A stretch of 64,000 nt of DNA from Arcobacter arenosus (lineage in GTDB: Bacteria; Campylobacterota; Campylobacteria; Campylobacterales; Arcobacteraceae): positions 1 through 64,000 of the forward strand of contig NZ_VANU01000001.1 in the NCBI RefSeq assembly GCF_005771535.1, written 5' to 3'. A program made the translations under genes and the position numbers. Positions 54,155 to 63,535 of the stretch are shown piece after piece. The stretch's first letter is position 1. Every line of letters starts with the position of its first letter. The notes under the pieces were generated by a model, which worked only from the letters and a program-made list of their open reading frames with translations, ran no database searches and was not told the origin of the DNA.

Positions 54155-54803
54155 TTTTGTATCCTAATCCCCTAGAGGATATAATAAAATCTTTATAGGT
54201 TTTAATTCTAATTTTTCTAATATACATTCTAATATCAGCATAATGAATCTCTTTCCCTTCCCACACATTTTCCCTAATTGTTTCCATATCACAAAAACAA
54301 TTTGCATTACTAACTAAAAATTCAACTAACTCTTTTTCTTTTAAGGTTAAATCAATCTCTTTGTCTTTTAATTTTAGTGTTCTGTTTTGCAAGCTAAATG
54401 TATATTCATTCATTAAATCACACAAAGAATTTTCTTTAGTATTATATTTAGTAGTAATTAAACTATTAATTCTTAGTTCTAACTCTTTTAGTTCGTAGGG
54501 TTTTTTAAGATAATCTTTACAACCAAGTTGATAACCAATTGTAATATTATCAATATCAACCAGTGAAGTAGTTATTATAATTGGAGTATCATTTCCTATA
54601 TCTTTAAGATATCTAATAACCTCATGTCCATTTAGTTTGGGCACCTTTATATCTAATATTGCTAAATAATATTTATTTTCAACTAAGGCATCTAAAGCTG
54701 ATTCTCCATCATAGAAGCTATCAACTTCATATCCAATATCTTCTAGATATTCTGTAACACTTTCATTATATATGTAATCATCTTCTAATAGTAATATTTT
54801 CAT
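54138..54803 (-). CDS. OmpR family response regulator
   Basis: 221 aa. The receiver domain (1-115) has DDYIYNESV, phospho-Asp in LAILDIKVPKLNG (about residue 52) and Lys in DYLKKPYEL. The winged-helix DNA-binding domain follows (about 130-220): LTLKEKELVEFLV and DIRMYIRKIRIKTYK. A 17-bp inverted repeat upstream of the neighbouring psr operon contains paired 7-bp half-sites that suit this type of regulator. Pairing is inferred from position. Confidence 0.92.
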   Translation of the reverse strand: MKILLLEDDYIYNESVTEYLEDIGYEVDSFYDGESALDALVENKYYLAILDIKVPKLNGHEVIRYLKDIGNDTPIIITTSLVDIDNITIGYQLGCKDYLKKPYELKELELRINSLITTKYNTKENSLCDLMNEYTFSLQNRTLKLKDKEIDLTLKEKELVEFLVSNANCFCDMETIRENVWEGKEIHYADIRMYIRKIRIKTYKDFIISSRGLGYKIEATK

Positions 54804-54820
54804 AGTTTAAGTATATAACT

Positions 54821-54839
54821 AGAAAGATTAAATCTTTCT
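54821..54839. terminator. Stem-loop between the psrC-type and regulator genes
   Basis: AGAAAGAT and ATCTTTCT make an 8-bp stem with a TAA loop. It may limit read-through from the reductase operon into the regulator genes. Confidence 0.45.
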
Positions 54840-54865
54840 AATTATATTAATTTTTTTATTTTATT

Positions 54866-55855
54866 TTAAGATATGCCAGAAGAACCAGTAAATAACTGTC
54901 CAGCATAAACAACATAGAATCTTAGTAGTGCTACACCAACTAAAACCACAATAGAGTTAATCATAATGAATTTAACTTTATAAGCATGGTTTTTTAAAGC
55001 TGTAAAAGCAATGATTACTGGCAAGATTAATCCTAGTAAAATTACACCTAACCAAAATACAGCTGCCCATCCACCAGTACTTAATGCATCAATTGCAGCA
55101 ACTTTTGATTCTCCACCTGTATAAAGCATTCCAACAAATAACATTATTAAAAGTGGAATCTCAACCATAATAACTCTTAAATCTAACATTAAAAGGTATT
55201 TAATACTCTCTTTGTTAACACTACTTTTAAAGAACAACATTCCTACTAAAATATTCCCAGCAATTCCAGCTGAAATCCCAGATGCTAGGAATAATACAGG
55301 TAATATTGGAGAATTCCACATTGGAATACTCATATTTGCTGATAATAGAAACCCTGTATATGCTCCAACAACTAAAGCTAAAAAGAATAAGAAATATTCA
55401 GCTTTTTTAGCATATTCTGTATATCTTTTGATAAAAGCTATTACGGGTGCAAACATTTTTAAAATAGGCAATTTTTTAATTATATCTTCAAAAATTATAC
55501 CTGTAAAGATTAGTGCAAAAGGAGTGTATAAAAACAATGCTATAACACCAAGTGTCATTACAGAAGTAAAATTATAACTAATTAACAACCAATAAAATGA
55601 TAAGGGTTTACCTAAATCTAATATCAATAATCCTAAACCAATTATAATTGATACAGGAGAGATTATTGCCCCTGCTTTTACCATTGCATCCCAAATAGAA
55701 GGGTTTTTAGATTCATGATCGTGTCTATTCCATTTTACTAATAATGCAACTATAATTGAACCTGCACTGATACCTGCTAAAAACAGATATACTGCAATTG
55801 GCCAAGGCCAATTAATGACTTCATATTGAGCCATACTTCCCCACATATTATTCAT
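54866..55855 (-). CDS. psrC: NrfD/PsrC-type membrane quinol oxidoreductase subunit
   Basis: 329 aa with eight to nine membrane helices. WPWPIAVYLFLAGISAGSI at the N-terminus is the NrfD/PsrC signature. LFLASGISAGIAGNILVGML is a second family motif. It takes or gives electrons from quinol at the inner membrane and passes them to the Fe-S and molybdenum subunits. It overlaps the PsrB gene by 8 bp. The symbol follows the operon layout; PhsC is the alternative. Confidence 0.88.
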   Translation of the reverse strand: MNNMWGSMAQYEVINWPWPIAVYLFLAGISAGSIIVALLVKWNRHDHESKNPSIWDAMVKAGAIISPVSIIIGLGLLILDLGKPLSFYWLLISYNFTSVMTLGVIALFLYTPFALIFTGIIFEDIIKKLPILKMFAPVIAFIKRYTEYAKKAEYFLFFLALVVGAYTGFLLSANMSIPMWNSPILPVLFLASGISAGIAGNILVGMLFFKSSVNKESIKYLLMLDLRVIMVEIPLLIMLFVGMLYTGGESKVAAIDALSTGGWAAVFWLGVILLGLILPVIIAFTALKNHAYKVKFIMINSIVVLVGVALLRFYVVYAGQLFTGSSGIS

Positions 55856-56417
55856 AACTTACTCCTCTTTTATTTGGAACAAATGCTAATTTTGTTTTAG
55901 TACCTAAATACGCTTTTGGATATGTTAAAATATTTGAATTAGCTTTTTTATAAACATCTGATTCTTTATCATTGATATCCCCAAATGTTAATGCATCAGT
56001 TGGACACACTGTAACACATGCTGGGTCTTGACCTTTTGAAACTCTATTTGAGTAACAAAATGTACATTTGTCAATATTTTTTGTAACAGGGTCAACATAT
56101 CTCGCTTCATAAGGACAGGCAACAACACAATATTTACATGAAACACATAGATTTTGGTCAAGTTGGACAAGTCCATCTTTTGTTTGGAACGATGCCCCTG
56201 TTGGACAAACATCAACACAAGGTGCATCTTCACACATTGCACAAGATTGTCTTTTCATATCCATTTTAAGGTTAGGGAAAGTTCCTTCAGTATTTATTCT
56301 TACTTGAAGTCTAAATACATCTTCATGTACATTATTTTCACTTCTACAAGCTACACTACATGCTTGACATCCAATACATAAATTCTCATCATGTATCATT
56401 CTATAATTTTTTTTCAT
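55848..56417 (-). CDS. psrB: Four-cluster ferredoxin-type subunit (PsrB/PhsB)
   Basis: 189 aa with four [4Fe-4S] motifs: CIGCQACSVAC, CAMCEDAPCVDVCP, CVSCKYCVVACP and CTFCYS with CVTVCP. It passes electrons between the membrane subunit and the molybdenum subunit. Length and order match DMSO-reductase family electron subunits. It is 10 bp after the large subunit gene. Confidence 0.93.
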   Translation of the reverse strand: MKKNYRMIHDENLCIGCQACSVACRSENNVHEDVFRLQVRINTEGTFPNLKMDMKRQSCAMCEDAPCVDVCPTGASFQTKDGLVQLDQNLCVSCKYCVVACPYEARYVDPVTKNIDKCTFCYSNRVSKGQDPACVTVCPTDALTFGDINDKESDVYKKANSNILTYPKAYLGTKTKLAFVPNKRGVSYE

Positions 56418-56427
56418 AGCTTACCCC

Positions 56428-58722
56428 TTACGCCTTAATTATTCTTGCACCAATGTTTGTAATCATTGTTGAACAAACTGGTCCCTTTTGTAAAGACAAT
56501 AATTTACCTTGACTAGTTCCTATTCCATTGGTTCTTGTTAATTTTTCCGATTCTCTACCAAATCCCATGTAAACAAACAATGTATCAGGTCTAATCCCCT
56601 CTGTAATAAAAGCTGTAGCTTTTTCTTTTCCAACATAACTTTCAATAAAAATTTTATCTCCAGTTTTAATACCCTCTTTTTTTGCAGTAACAGGATTTAT
56701 CCAAACTGGGTTATCACTCATTAAACTATTTAGATATGGAATATTTTGTGTATGCCCATTTGTATGAATTGCTGTTTTACCTGAAGTGATAATATATGGA
56801 AATCCCTTCGCAACATCAAAATCATCTATTGCTGGAGCACCATACCCAGGGAACTCTTTTTCAACTTTCTCTGAAAAAAGTTCAATTTTTCCACTAGGAG
56901 TTTTAAACTTCATCATACTTGTCATTAATCCATCTTCATCAACATTTTCTACTGCTTTTGGATATTTGTTAACAAATTTATCTACATAATCTTTTTCCCT
57001 ATATAATAAACTTGGAATTCCAAATGATACATAACCATCTTTTACAAGTTTTTCAAGTAATTGAGTATTACCTTTTGCTTGTTGAACTCTATATTGAGTC
57101 ATATTATCCCATTTGTATGAACCATCAACATTTAATTTATTTGCTAAACTTCTAAATATTTCAGCAGTTGATAAAGTGTTATTAATTGGGTCAACGATTT
57201 TATTTCTCATTTGATACGCAGGAGCTTTTGATGATTTATCCATAATACCTTCATCTCTTTCAAGATAAGTTGCTTCTGGAATAACAACATCTGCTAACAT
57301 AGCAGTTTCACTCATATAAACATCATTTACAACAATTAAATCAAGTTTTTCCATAGCCCTTTTCATTTTTGTTGAATCAGCAACGGTAATTAATGGATTA
57401 TGTCTTGTTAATACCCATGCTTTTACCTCATATGGAATTCCTGTCATAATTGCATTTGGAATATCCATTAAAACACCATTTTTTCTAGAAACAAAAACAT
57501 TTTCCTCACCTTTTTCACCCGCTTTATCAATTCTTAGTTCTTTTAGAATTTTAATTGCTTTATCAGGATTTCCAATGGTAGGTGCAATATCTACTTTTGC
57601 TAGTTTATTTACAGTTTTAGCTTTTTTTGTCATATATAAACCACCCTCTTTTTCGAGGTTACCCATAAGTGCATTTGCAACTAAAATAGCTCTTGTTCTT
57701 TGATATTCACTTGGACCTGTTGTAGTTTTATGTCCCCAATCAATAATAACTCTAGGAGCTGCAGCAGCTATCTCTTTTGCAACTCTTTCTGCAACTTCAG
57801 ATTTAATTCCTGTGATTTTTTCTTGCCATATAGGAGTTGTATCTTTTGTATTTTCAATAATTTTTTCAATACCTATAGTATATTTATCAACAAATTCTTT
57901 GTCATAAGTTCCATCTCTTAACCATACATGTATTAAAGATAAAACAAAGGCAAGATCAGTTCCAGGTTTAACAGCATGCCACTCATCTGCTTTTGCTGCA
58001 ACAATTGAAAACCTTGGGTCTAATACTACAAGTTTAGTTTTATCAGAGTTTGCAGCATTTGCTAATTTTTTTGTTTTACTTACATCAATACCTTCAAATA
58101 GGTTATGCCCAAAATTTAAAATATAATCTGCATTAGAAAAGTCTCTTTTCAAACCTGTTCCATATGTATGGGGAAAAGCAATTTTATAAGAAACTGGACA
58201 TGAACTTACATGTGAGAAAATATTTGGACTACCATAAGCACTTGCAAATGTAGCCATATTATGATGGTGATCCCCTGTTTTTGCGGAAAAGATAACTGAT
58301 TTAGCACCATATTCCTCTTTTATTTTTGCTAATTTTTTAGCAATAAATTCTAATGCTTCTTCATTAGTTACTTCCATCCATTTGTTTTCACCCCTTTGCC
58401 CTACTCTAATTAAAGGTTTTACTAATCTTTCTTTATCATAAAGTTGAGAGTGTCCTGCTGCGCCTCTTGCGCATACTGAAGTTTTCATCCCTTTCGAATG
58501 TTTATTACCTTGAATGAATTTTATTTTTCCATTTTCTACTTTTGCTGTTATTTGACATCTACTACTACACATCTCGCAATAAGAGTTAACAGTTTTGTTT
58601 CCACCTGAAAATACTGGATTATCAAGAGAACCTAACTTACCTGCCATGCAAGAGGTACCTGCAATAGCAGCAGTTGCTGAAGTAGCTTTTAGAAAATCTC
58701 TTCTATTAAATGTACTACTCAT
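56428..58722 (-). CDS. psrA: Tat-exported molybdopterin oxidoreductase, PsrA/PhsA-like
   Basis: 764 aa. The twin-arginine signal is NRRDFLKATSATAAIAG. A [4Fe-4S] site follows (CEMCSSRCQI and later CARGAAG), and the Mo ligand is probably Cys in SHVSSCPVSYK (about residue 174). LNFGHNLFEGID, VLDPRFS and DWGHKTTTGPSEYQ fit the fold. It reduces polysulfide or thiosulfate in the periplasm, or a related sulfur or arsenic compound; the exact substrate cannot be settled. First gene of the operon. Confidence 0.9.
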   Translation of the reverse strand: MSSTFNRRDFLKATSATAAIAGTSCMAGKLGSLDNPVFSGGNKTVNSYCEMCSSRCQITAKVENGKIKFIQGNKHSKGMKTSVCARGAAGHSQLYDKERLVKPLIRVGQRGENKWMEVTNEEALEFIAKKLAKIKEEYGAKSVIFSAKTGDHHHNMATFASAYGSPNIFSHVSSCPVSYKIAFPHTYGTGLKRDFSNADYILNFGHNLFEGIDVSKTKKLANAANSDKTKLVVLDPRFSIVAAKADEWHAVKPGTDLAFVLSLIHVWLRDGTYDKEFVDKYTIGIEKIIENTKDTTPIWQEKITGIKSEVAERVAKEIAAAAPRVIIDWGHKTTTGPSEYQRTRAILVANALMGNLEKEGGLYMTKKAKTVNKLAKVDIAPTIGNPDKAIKILKELRIDKAGEKGEENVFVSRKNGVLMDIPNAIMTGIPYEVKAWVLTRHNPLITVADSTKMKRAMEKLDLIVVNDVYMSETAMLADVVIPEATYLERDEGIMDKSSKAPAYQMRNKIVDPINNTLSTAEIFRSLANKLNVDGSYKWDNMTQYRVQQAKGNTQLLEKLVKDGYVSFGIPSLLYREKDYVDKFVNKYPKAVENVDEDGLMTSMMKFKTPSGKIELFSEKVEKEFPGYGAPAIDDFDVAKGFPYIITSGKTAIHTNGHTQNIPYLNSLMSDNPVWINPVTAKKEGIKTGDKIFIESYVGKEKATAFITEGIRPDTLFVYMGFGRESEKLTRTNGIGTSQGKLLSLQKGPVCSTMITNIGARIIKA

Positions 58723-58754
58723 TTTTGATCCTTTTAAATATTGATAATGAAATC

Positions 58755-58874
58755 TTAATACTAGTATGTAAATTTAATGTAAATCTCATATTAAATCTCA
58801 CTTTAAGTTTATATAATTTAGATAAATCTATTTTTGCCTTTACATTTACATTAAATTTACTAAATAGGTATAAA
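58755..58874. promoter_or_regulatory. Divergent psrA / radical-SAM promoter region with 17-bp inverted repeat
   Basis: GTAAATTTAATGTAAAT (58768-58784) and ATTTACATTAAATTTAC (58844-58860) are perfect inverses 59 bp apart. Each arm holds TGTAAAT-type half-sites with 11-bp spacing. The left arm is 7 bp from a psrA -10 (TATTAA, 58760-58755), and the right arm 8 bp from a -10 for the radical SAM gene (TATAAA, 58869-58874). This suits an activator that works both ways. Confidence 0.65.
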
Positions 58875-58893
58875 CTTCTAGAAAGGATTAAAA

Positions 58894-60165
58894 ATGATTA
58901 ACAATATGAAAAATATACTTTTTAATAACATTGTAAATAATATAGTTGATAAAACTTTTGAGTCGTCCGTTAAGATTATAAAAACCCAAAAAAATGATTC
59001 TAAATTTAATCATATCAATAACGACATCTCTTATCTTCTTTATTTACATATCCCATTTTGCGACAATCTTTGTCCATTTTGCACTTTTCACAAATACAGT
59101 CATAATATGAAAACTTCTACAAAATATTTTGAAAATTTAAGAGAAGAGATAAAAATACTTAAATCCCATAATGTAAAAATTGACTCTATTTATATAGGTG
59201 GAGGAAGTCCACTTATAAACGATGTAGAGTTATTAAAAACATTAAAACTTTTAAAAAAATGTTTTGATGTAGATGATGTATCTTGTGAGACAGATCCAAA
59301 TCATATTGAAGTTGAAACTGTAAAAAAATTAAAAGGTTATGTGAGAAGATTATCCATTGGTGTTCAAAGTTTTAATGATACCTTATTAAAACAATTGGGA
59401 AGATTTGACAAATTTGGTGATGTTAAGTCATTAATAAAAAAAATCAAAGCTGTACAAGGAATCTTACCTATGACAAATATTGATTTGATATTTAATCTTC
59501 CAAATCAAACAGAAAAAATGTTAAGAGATGATATAAAAATAGCAAAATCACTTGGAATTGAACAAGTAGTTGCATATCCACTAATGAGTTCAACCCTTAA
59601 TTCAAAATTTACAAATAGATTTGAGCCAAACAATAATAAAGAACATTTTTATAATATCATAAATGAAGAATTAAAAGATTATCATGCTAATAACATGTGG
59701 TCATTTTCAAGGGATAAAGTTAATATGAATGATGAATATATCTCAACTCACAACGAATATATAGGACTTGGAAGTGGCGCTTTTTCTTATTTAGAGGGAA
59801 AATTATTTATTAATGCATTTGACTTAGAAAAATATGAAGAGTTATTAAAAACAAAAAAAGACACGATTTTAGCAAAAAGTGAATTTAGTAAAAAAAATGT
59901 AATTCAATACTATATCTTATGCACTCTATTTTCTGGTACTTTTGATATAAAAGCTTATAACAAAAAATTTAAAATTAGTTTAGAAAAAGTTTTAGGAAAA
60001 GAACTATTTATTCTTAAAAATTTTGGAATTATTTATATTGAAGATGATGTTATTAATTTAACAAAAAAAGGAAGATATATTCTTACAGTTATGATGTCAA
60101 ACTTTTACTCTCAAATGGATAAAGTAAGAGCTTTATTTAGAAACAAAAGCTATTTATTTAACTAA
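58894..60165 (+). CDS. HemN/HemW-like radical SAM protein
   Basis: 423 aa. The radical SAM cluster motif is FCDNLCPFCTFHKY (CX3CX2C, about residue 56). IYIGGGSPLIN and CETDPNHIEVET follow, then LSIGVQSFNDTLLKQLGR and a HemN-type C-terminal region. The family uses AdoMet radicals and includes oxygen-independent coproporphyrinogen oxidase and heme chaperones. It shares its divergent control region with psrA, so a job in anaerobic life is likely. GAAAGGATTAAAA precedes the ATG. Confidence 0.8.
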   Translation: MINNMKNILFNNIVNNIVDKTFESSVKIIKTQKNDSKFNHINNDISYLLYLHIPFCDNLCPFCTFHKYSHNMKTSTKYFENLREEIKILKSHNVKIDSIYIGGGSPLINDVELLKTLKLLKKCFDVDDVSCETDPNHIEVETVKKLKGYVRRLSIGVQSFNDTLLKQLGRFDKFGDVKSLIKKIKAVQGILPMTNIDLIFNLPNQTEKMLRDDIKIAKSLGIEQVVAYPLMSSTLNSKFTNRFEPNNNKEHFYNIINEELKDYHANNMWSFSRDKVNMNDEYISTHNEYIGLGSGAFSYLEGKLFINAFDLEKYEELLKTKKDTILAKSEFSKKNVIQYYILCTLFSGTFDIKAYNKKFKISLEKVLGKELFILKNFGIIYIEDDVINLTKKGRYILTVMMSNFYSQMDKVRALFRNKSYLFN

Positions 60166-60167
60166 AC

Positions 60168-60193
60168 AGTTGAATTAATTTTTTAATTCAACT
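60168..60193. terminator. Bidirectional terminator between the radical SAM gene and rodA
   Basis: AGTTGAATTAA and TTAATTCAACT form a perfect 11-bp stem with a TTTT loop between converging stop codons. Confidence 0.75.
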
Positions 60194-61301
60194 ATTTTAG
60201 TCTTCTTTCAAATTGATAAGAATCCATAAACCTAAAAGCTAGAAGATTTTCCAATATTGCAAATAAAACAATAAAGTTAATAAAAGAACTTCCCCCATAT
60301 GAAAACATAGGTAAAGGTAGGCCTACAACAGGTGCATAACCTATAACCATCAAAATATTTACACTCATATTAAAAAATATTAAAAAACCCAATCCGGAGG
60401 CAAAGGCGCGAATAATATAATCATCATGGAAATAGTAATTTAAAGATAATAGGTGAAATATCAATAATCCATAAACAAAGATAAGTCCAAAAGCCCCTAA
60501 AAAACCATACCTTTCAACAAAATAAGCAAAAATAAAGTCACTAGTAGCAATTGGTAAAAACTTTAATTGAGTTTGTGTTGCTTCTTCTGTATCTTTACCT
60601 ACAACACCTCCATTACCAATAGCAATAATTGATTGTTGAACTTGGTAACTTGGTTTTTCAGATAAAAAGTCTTTTATCCTTTTTTTCTGATAATCTTTAA
60701 TTAAATTTGAGTATATCAAGGGGGAAGCTAATGCAATAGTAATAACAATACCTGCCCATATTTTCCAATTTACGCCAATAATAAATAATATCCCATAACC
60801 AACTAAAAGTAAAACTAAAGCTGTCCCTAAATCTGGCTCTTTTGCTATCAAAACAAAAGGTAAAAGAATATAAAAAGAGAAATAGATAAAATCTTTAAAA
60901 TTGTAGCCACCTTTTTCAGGTTCTCTATTTTGAATTAAATATCCAATCATTAATATAAATACAGGTTTAAAAAGTTCACTTGGTTGAATTGTCATCCCTG
61001 TAATTGGTAAAGAAAGCCATCTTTTAGCACCAAGCCTTGTTTCTCCAAAAAATTCCACAGCTAATAAAAGTATAATCCCCAACCAATATAAAAGAGGAAT
61101 TAATCTAATATGGCGTCTAATAGGTAAAATAAAAACTATAAAAAAAGCAACTAATGAGATGGAAAAATACATCAACTGCTTATTCGCTAAAGCAGTGTTT
61201 GTTTCGCTTATCAAATTATAAGAAAGCAAAACCAAAGGTAAAATGAATATTATTAATAAATAGTCAAAATGAGATATAATTCTTTTGTCAAATAAACGCA
61301 T
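60192..61301 (-). CDS. rodA: Rod-shape determining protein RodA
   Basis: 369 aa with about ten membrane helices. GAKRWLSLPITGMTIQPSEL, AKEPDLGTALVLLLVGYG, FVERYGFLGAFGLIFVYGLL and GVVGKDTEEATQTQLKFLP are SEDS family marks; PMFSYGGSSFINF is near the C-terminus. It polymerises peptidoglycan glycan strands with MrdA/PBP2 for side-wall growth. It is divergent from the pseudouridine synthase gene, with only 19 bp between starts. Confidence 0.95.
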   Translation of the reverse strand: MRLFDKRIISHFDYLLIIFILPLVLLSYNLISETNTALANKQLMYFSISLVAFFIVFILPIRRHIRLIPLLYWLGIILLLAVEFFGETRLGAKRWLSLPITGMTIQPSELFKPVFILMIGYLIQNREPEKGGYNFKDFIYFSFYILLPFVLIAKEPDLGTALVLLLVGYGILFIIGVNWKIWAGIVITIALASPLIYSNLIKDYQKKRIKDFLSEKPSYQVQQSIIAIGNGGVVGKDTEEATQTQLKFLPIATSDFIFAYFVERYGFLGAFGLIFVYGLLIFHLLSLNYYFHDDYIIRAFASGLGFLIFFNMSVNILMVIGYAPVVGLPLPMFSYGGSSFINFIVLFAILENLLAFRFMDSYQFERRLK

Positions 61302-61320
61302 AATGAAAGAGTATCTAAAT

Positions 61321-62307
61321 ATGAATAAAATTTTTATTGTCCAAGAGCCAAATAGGTTAGATAAGTTTCTAAGCCTTAATATTGAGGCTTCAAGAAACCA
61401 ACTTGAACAACTAATAAAAAAAGAGTATGTAAAAGTAGATGGAAAAACTGTAAGTAAACCAGGAATAAAATTAAAAGAGAATCAAGAAGTAGAAGTATTT
61501 TTCCCCGAAGCACAAATAAATCCAGTAAAAGATGAAGAGTTTATACAAGAATCTTTAAAAGATAAAGAGGTTGGAATTATCTATGAAGATGAACATATAT
61601 TGGTTTTAAACAAACCTTATAATCTCACAATTCACGATGCCCCAAGTGTGAAAGATGCAACTTTAGTTGATTGGCTTAAACTAAAAAAAATATCCCTTTC
61701 AACAATTTCAGGTGAAGAAAGACATGGAATTGTTCATAGACTAGATAAAGGAACTAGTGGTGTTATGGTTGTTGCTAAAAGTAATGAAGCCCATGTTGGA
61801 CTTGCAAAACAACTAGAAGATAAAACCATGGGAAGATATTATCTTGCAATTATAGATTTACCCCTAAAAGAAGATTTAATCGTTGAAAAACCTATCGGGA
61901 GAAATCCTACAAATAGACTTAAAATGTCGATTTTAGAAAATGGGAAAAATGCAAAATCAGCTTTTTGTAAGTTAGCCACATCAAATAATGAAAAATATGA
62001 CTTAATAGCTGCTAAACTTTTCACAGGAAGAACTCATCAAATAAGAGTGCATCTAGCTTCGATAAATAGGCATATACTTGGTGATAATTTATATGGATTT
62101 AAGGGCGAATTAAATAAAATAAATAGATTTTATTTACATGCATATAATTTATATTTAATTCACCCAATTACAAATAAACAAATGAGTTTTACTGCAAAGC
62201 TTAATAATGATATGCAAGAATTTTTAGAAAAAAACTTTAACATGGAGAGTGTATATGACAAAATTAATGAAACTAACATCATTAACTGCTTTGATTTTAC
62301 TAGTTAG
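61321..62307 (+). CDS. RluA-family pseudouridine synthase (RluD-like)
   Basis: 328 aa from ATG 61321; a -10 box TATAAT is at 61275-61280, and an ATG at 61303 is the alternative. The S4 RNA-binding domain comes first (RLDKFLSLNIEASRNQLEQL). The catalytic Asp is in HRLDKGTSGVMVVAKS (about residue 143), and LFTGRTHQIRVHLA is the second motif. It turns uridine to pseudouridine in rRNA. The end overlaps the next gene start by 53 bp. Confidence 0.88.
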   Translation: MNKIFIVQEPNRLDKFLSLNIEASRNQLEQLIKKEYVKVDGKTVSKPGIKLKENQEVEVFFPEAQINPVKDEEFIQESLKDKEVGIIYEDEHILVLNKPYNLTIHDAPSVKDATLVDWLKLKKISLSTISGEERHGIVHRLDKGTSGVMVVAKSNEAHVGLAKQLEDKTMGRYYLAIIDLPLKEDLIVEKPIGRNPTNRLKMSILENGKNAKSAFCKLATSNNEKYDLIAAKLFTGRTHQIRVHLASINRHILGDNLYGFKGELNKINRFYLHAYNLYLIHPITNKQMSFTAKLNNDMQEFLEKNFNMESVYDKINETNIINCFDFTS

Positions 62308-63532
62308 TGGATGTACAAATGGTAATCTATCTCAACCAAATCTTCCAAAAATAGATGAAACTTTAGAAGTTGTTGATTCTGCTTCTATTAGAACTATCTC
62401 TGATATTAATAATATTGCCTTTGAGTGGAGAAAAGTTGATGATCCAAGAGTTGTTGGATATCACTTTTATAGAGCTAATCTTCAAGAAGATGGTGGAAAA
62501 TTAAAATTAATTGACACTGTTAAAAACAGATATACTACACATTATGTTGATGAAGATTTAACGCCAAATACAAAATATGTTTACAAAATCTCTTCAGCTA
62601 CAAAAGGGGAAGTTGAATCTAGAACTACAAATGATTATATCGTATCAACTTTACCAAAAATGGAAGGTGTTAGTTTTATTCAAGCAATTTCAAATCTACC
62701 AAGACAAATTAAAATTATTTGGAGACCTCATTCAAATGAAAGAATTGAGTCATATAAAATTGAAAGAAGTTCGCCTGCAACAAGTGAATGGGAAAAACTT
62801 GATACTGTTGAGGGAAGATTACAAGCTGAATATATAGATTTAGACTTAGATGATAATGTAGTTTATAACTATAGAGTTACTGCTATAAGTTTTGATGGAT
62901 TAGAATCACAACCAAGTACAATTGTAAAAGCACAAACAAAACCATTACCTGAGGGGATTTTAAGTTTACAAGCATCTAGAGATTTACCAAGAAAAATTGT
63001 ATTAACTTGGCAACCTTCACAATCTTCTGATGTAATTAAATACAATATTTATAGAAGTTCAAATGCTGAAAGTGGATTTGATGTTATCAAAACTGTTGAT
63101 ACAAATACTTTAGAATTCCAAGATTTTGTAAATGAAGATGGAAAAGCGTATTTTTATAAAATAAGTTCTGTTGACAAAGATGGATTAGAAAGTGATTTAA
63201 ATATCAATTCTGTAATGGGTTCAACTTTAGGAAAATTAGCAAAACCAGTTATCACTTTAGCACAAATTCAAGGTGAAAAAGCAATTTTAAACTGGCAACC
63301 TGGTGATAGAAGAGCTGTATCTTATGTTATTCATAAAAGTATCAAAGAAAATTTCTTTAAAACAAAAAAAGAAACAATTGAAAACATCAATGCTTTAAGA
63401 TTTGAAGATAAAGATATTGTAAGAGGTGTAGTTTATAGCTACTCAATTCAAGCTGTTGATAAAGATGGTATTTTATCTGAGATTACTGATAAAACAGAAT
63501 TAGTTTTACCTAAATTACAAGAGTTGAAGTAA
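62255..63532 (+). CDS. Fibronectin type III lipoprotein
   Basis: 425 aa from ATG 62255 (GGAG before it). Signal and lipobox: LTALILLVSGC (Cys about 20). Four FN3-type repeats follow, each with a Trp-rich strand and a repeated pattern: FEWRKVDDPRVVGYHFYR, IIWRPHSNERIESYKIER, LTWQPSQSSDVIKYNIYR and LNWQPGDRRAVSYVIHKS. It is probably an outer-membrane surface or periplasmic anchor protein. It starts inside the pseudouridine synthase gene and is followed by trmB after 3 bp. Confidence 0.85.
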   Translation: MTKLMKLTSLTALILLVSGCTNGNLSQPNLPKIDETLEVVDSASIRTISDINNIAFEWRKVDDPRVVGYHFYRANLQEDGGKLKLIDTVKNRYTTHYVDEDLTPNTKYVYKISSATKGEVESRTTNDYIVSTLPKMEGVSFIQAISNLPRQIKIIWRPHSNERIESYKIERSSPATSEWEKLDTVEGRLQAEYIDLDLDDNVVYNYRVTAISFDGLESQPSTIVKAQTKPLPEGILSLQASRDLPRKIVLTWQPSQSSDVIKYNIYRSSNAESGFDVIKTVDTNTLEFQDFVNEDGKAYFYKISSVDKDGLESDLNINSVMGSTLGKLAKPVITLAQIQGEKAILNWQPGDRRAVSYVIHKSIKENFFKTKKETIENINALRFEDKDIVRGVVYSYSIQAVDKDGILSEITDKTELVLPKLQELK

Positions 63533-63535
63533 TAG

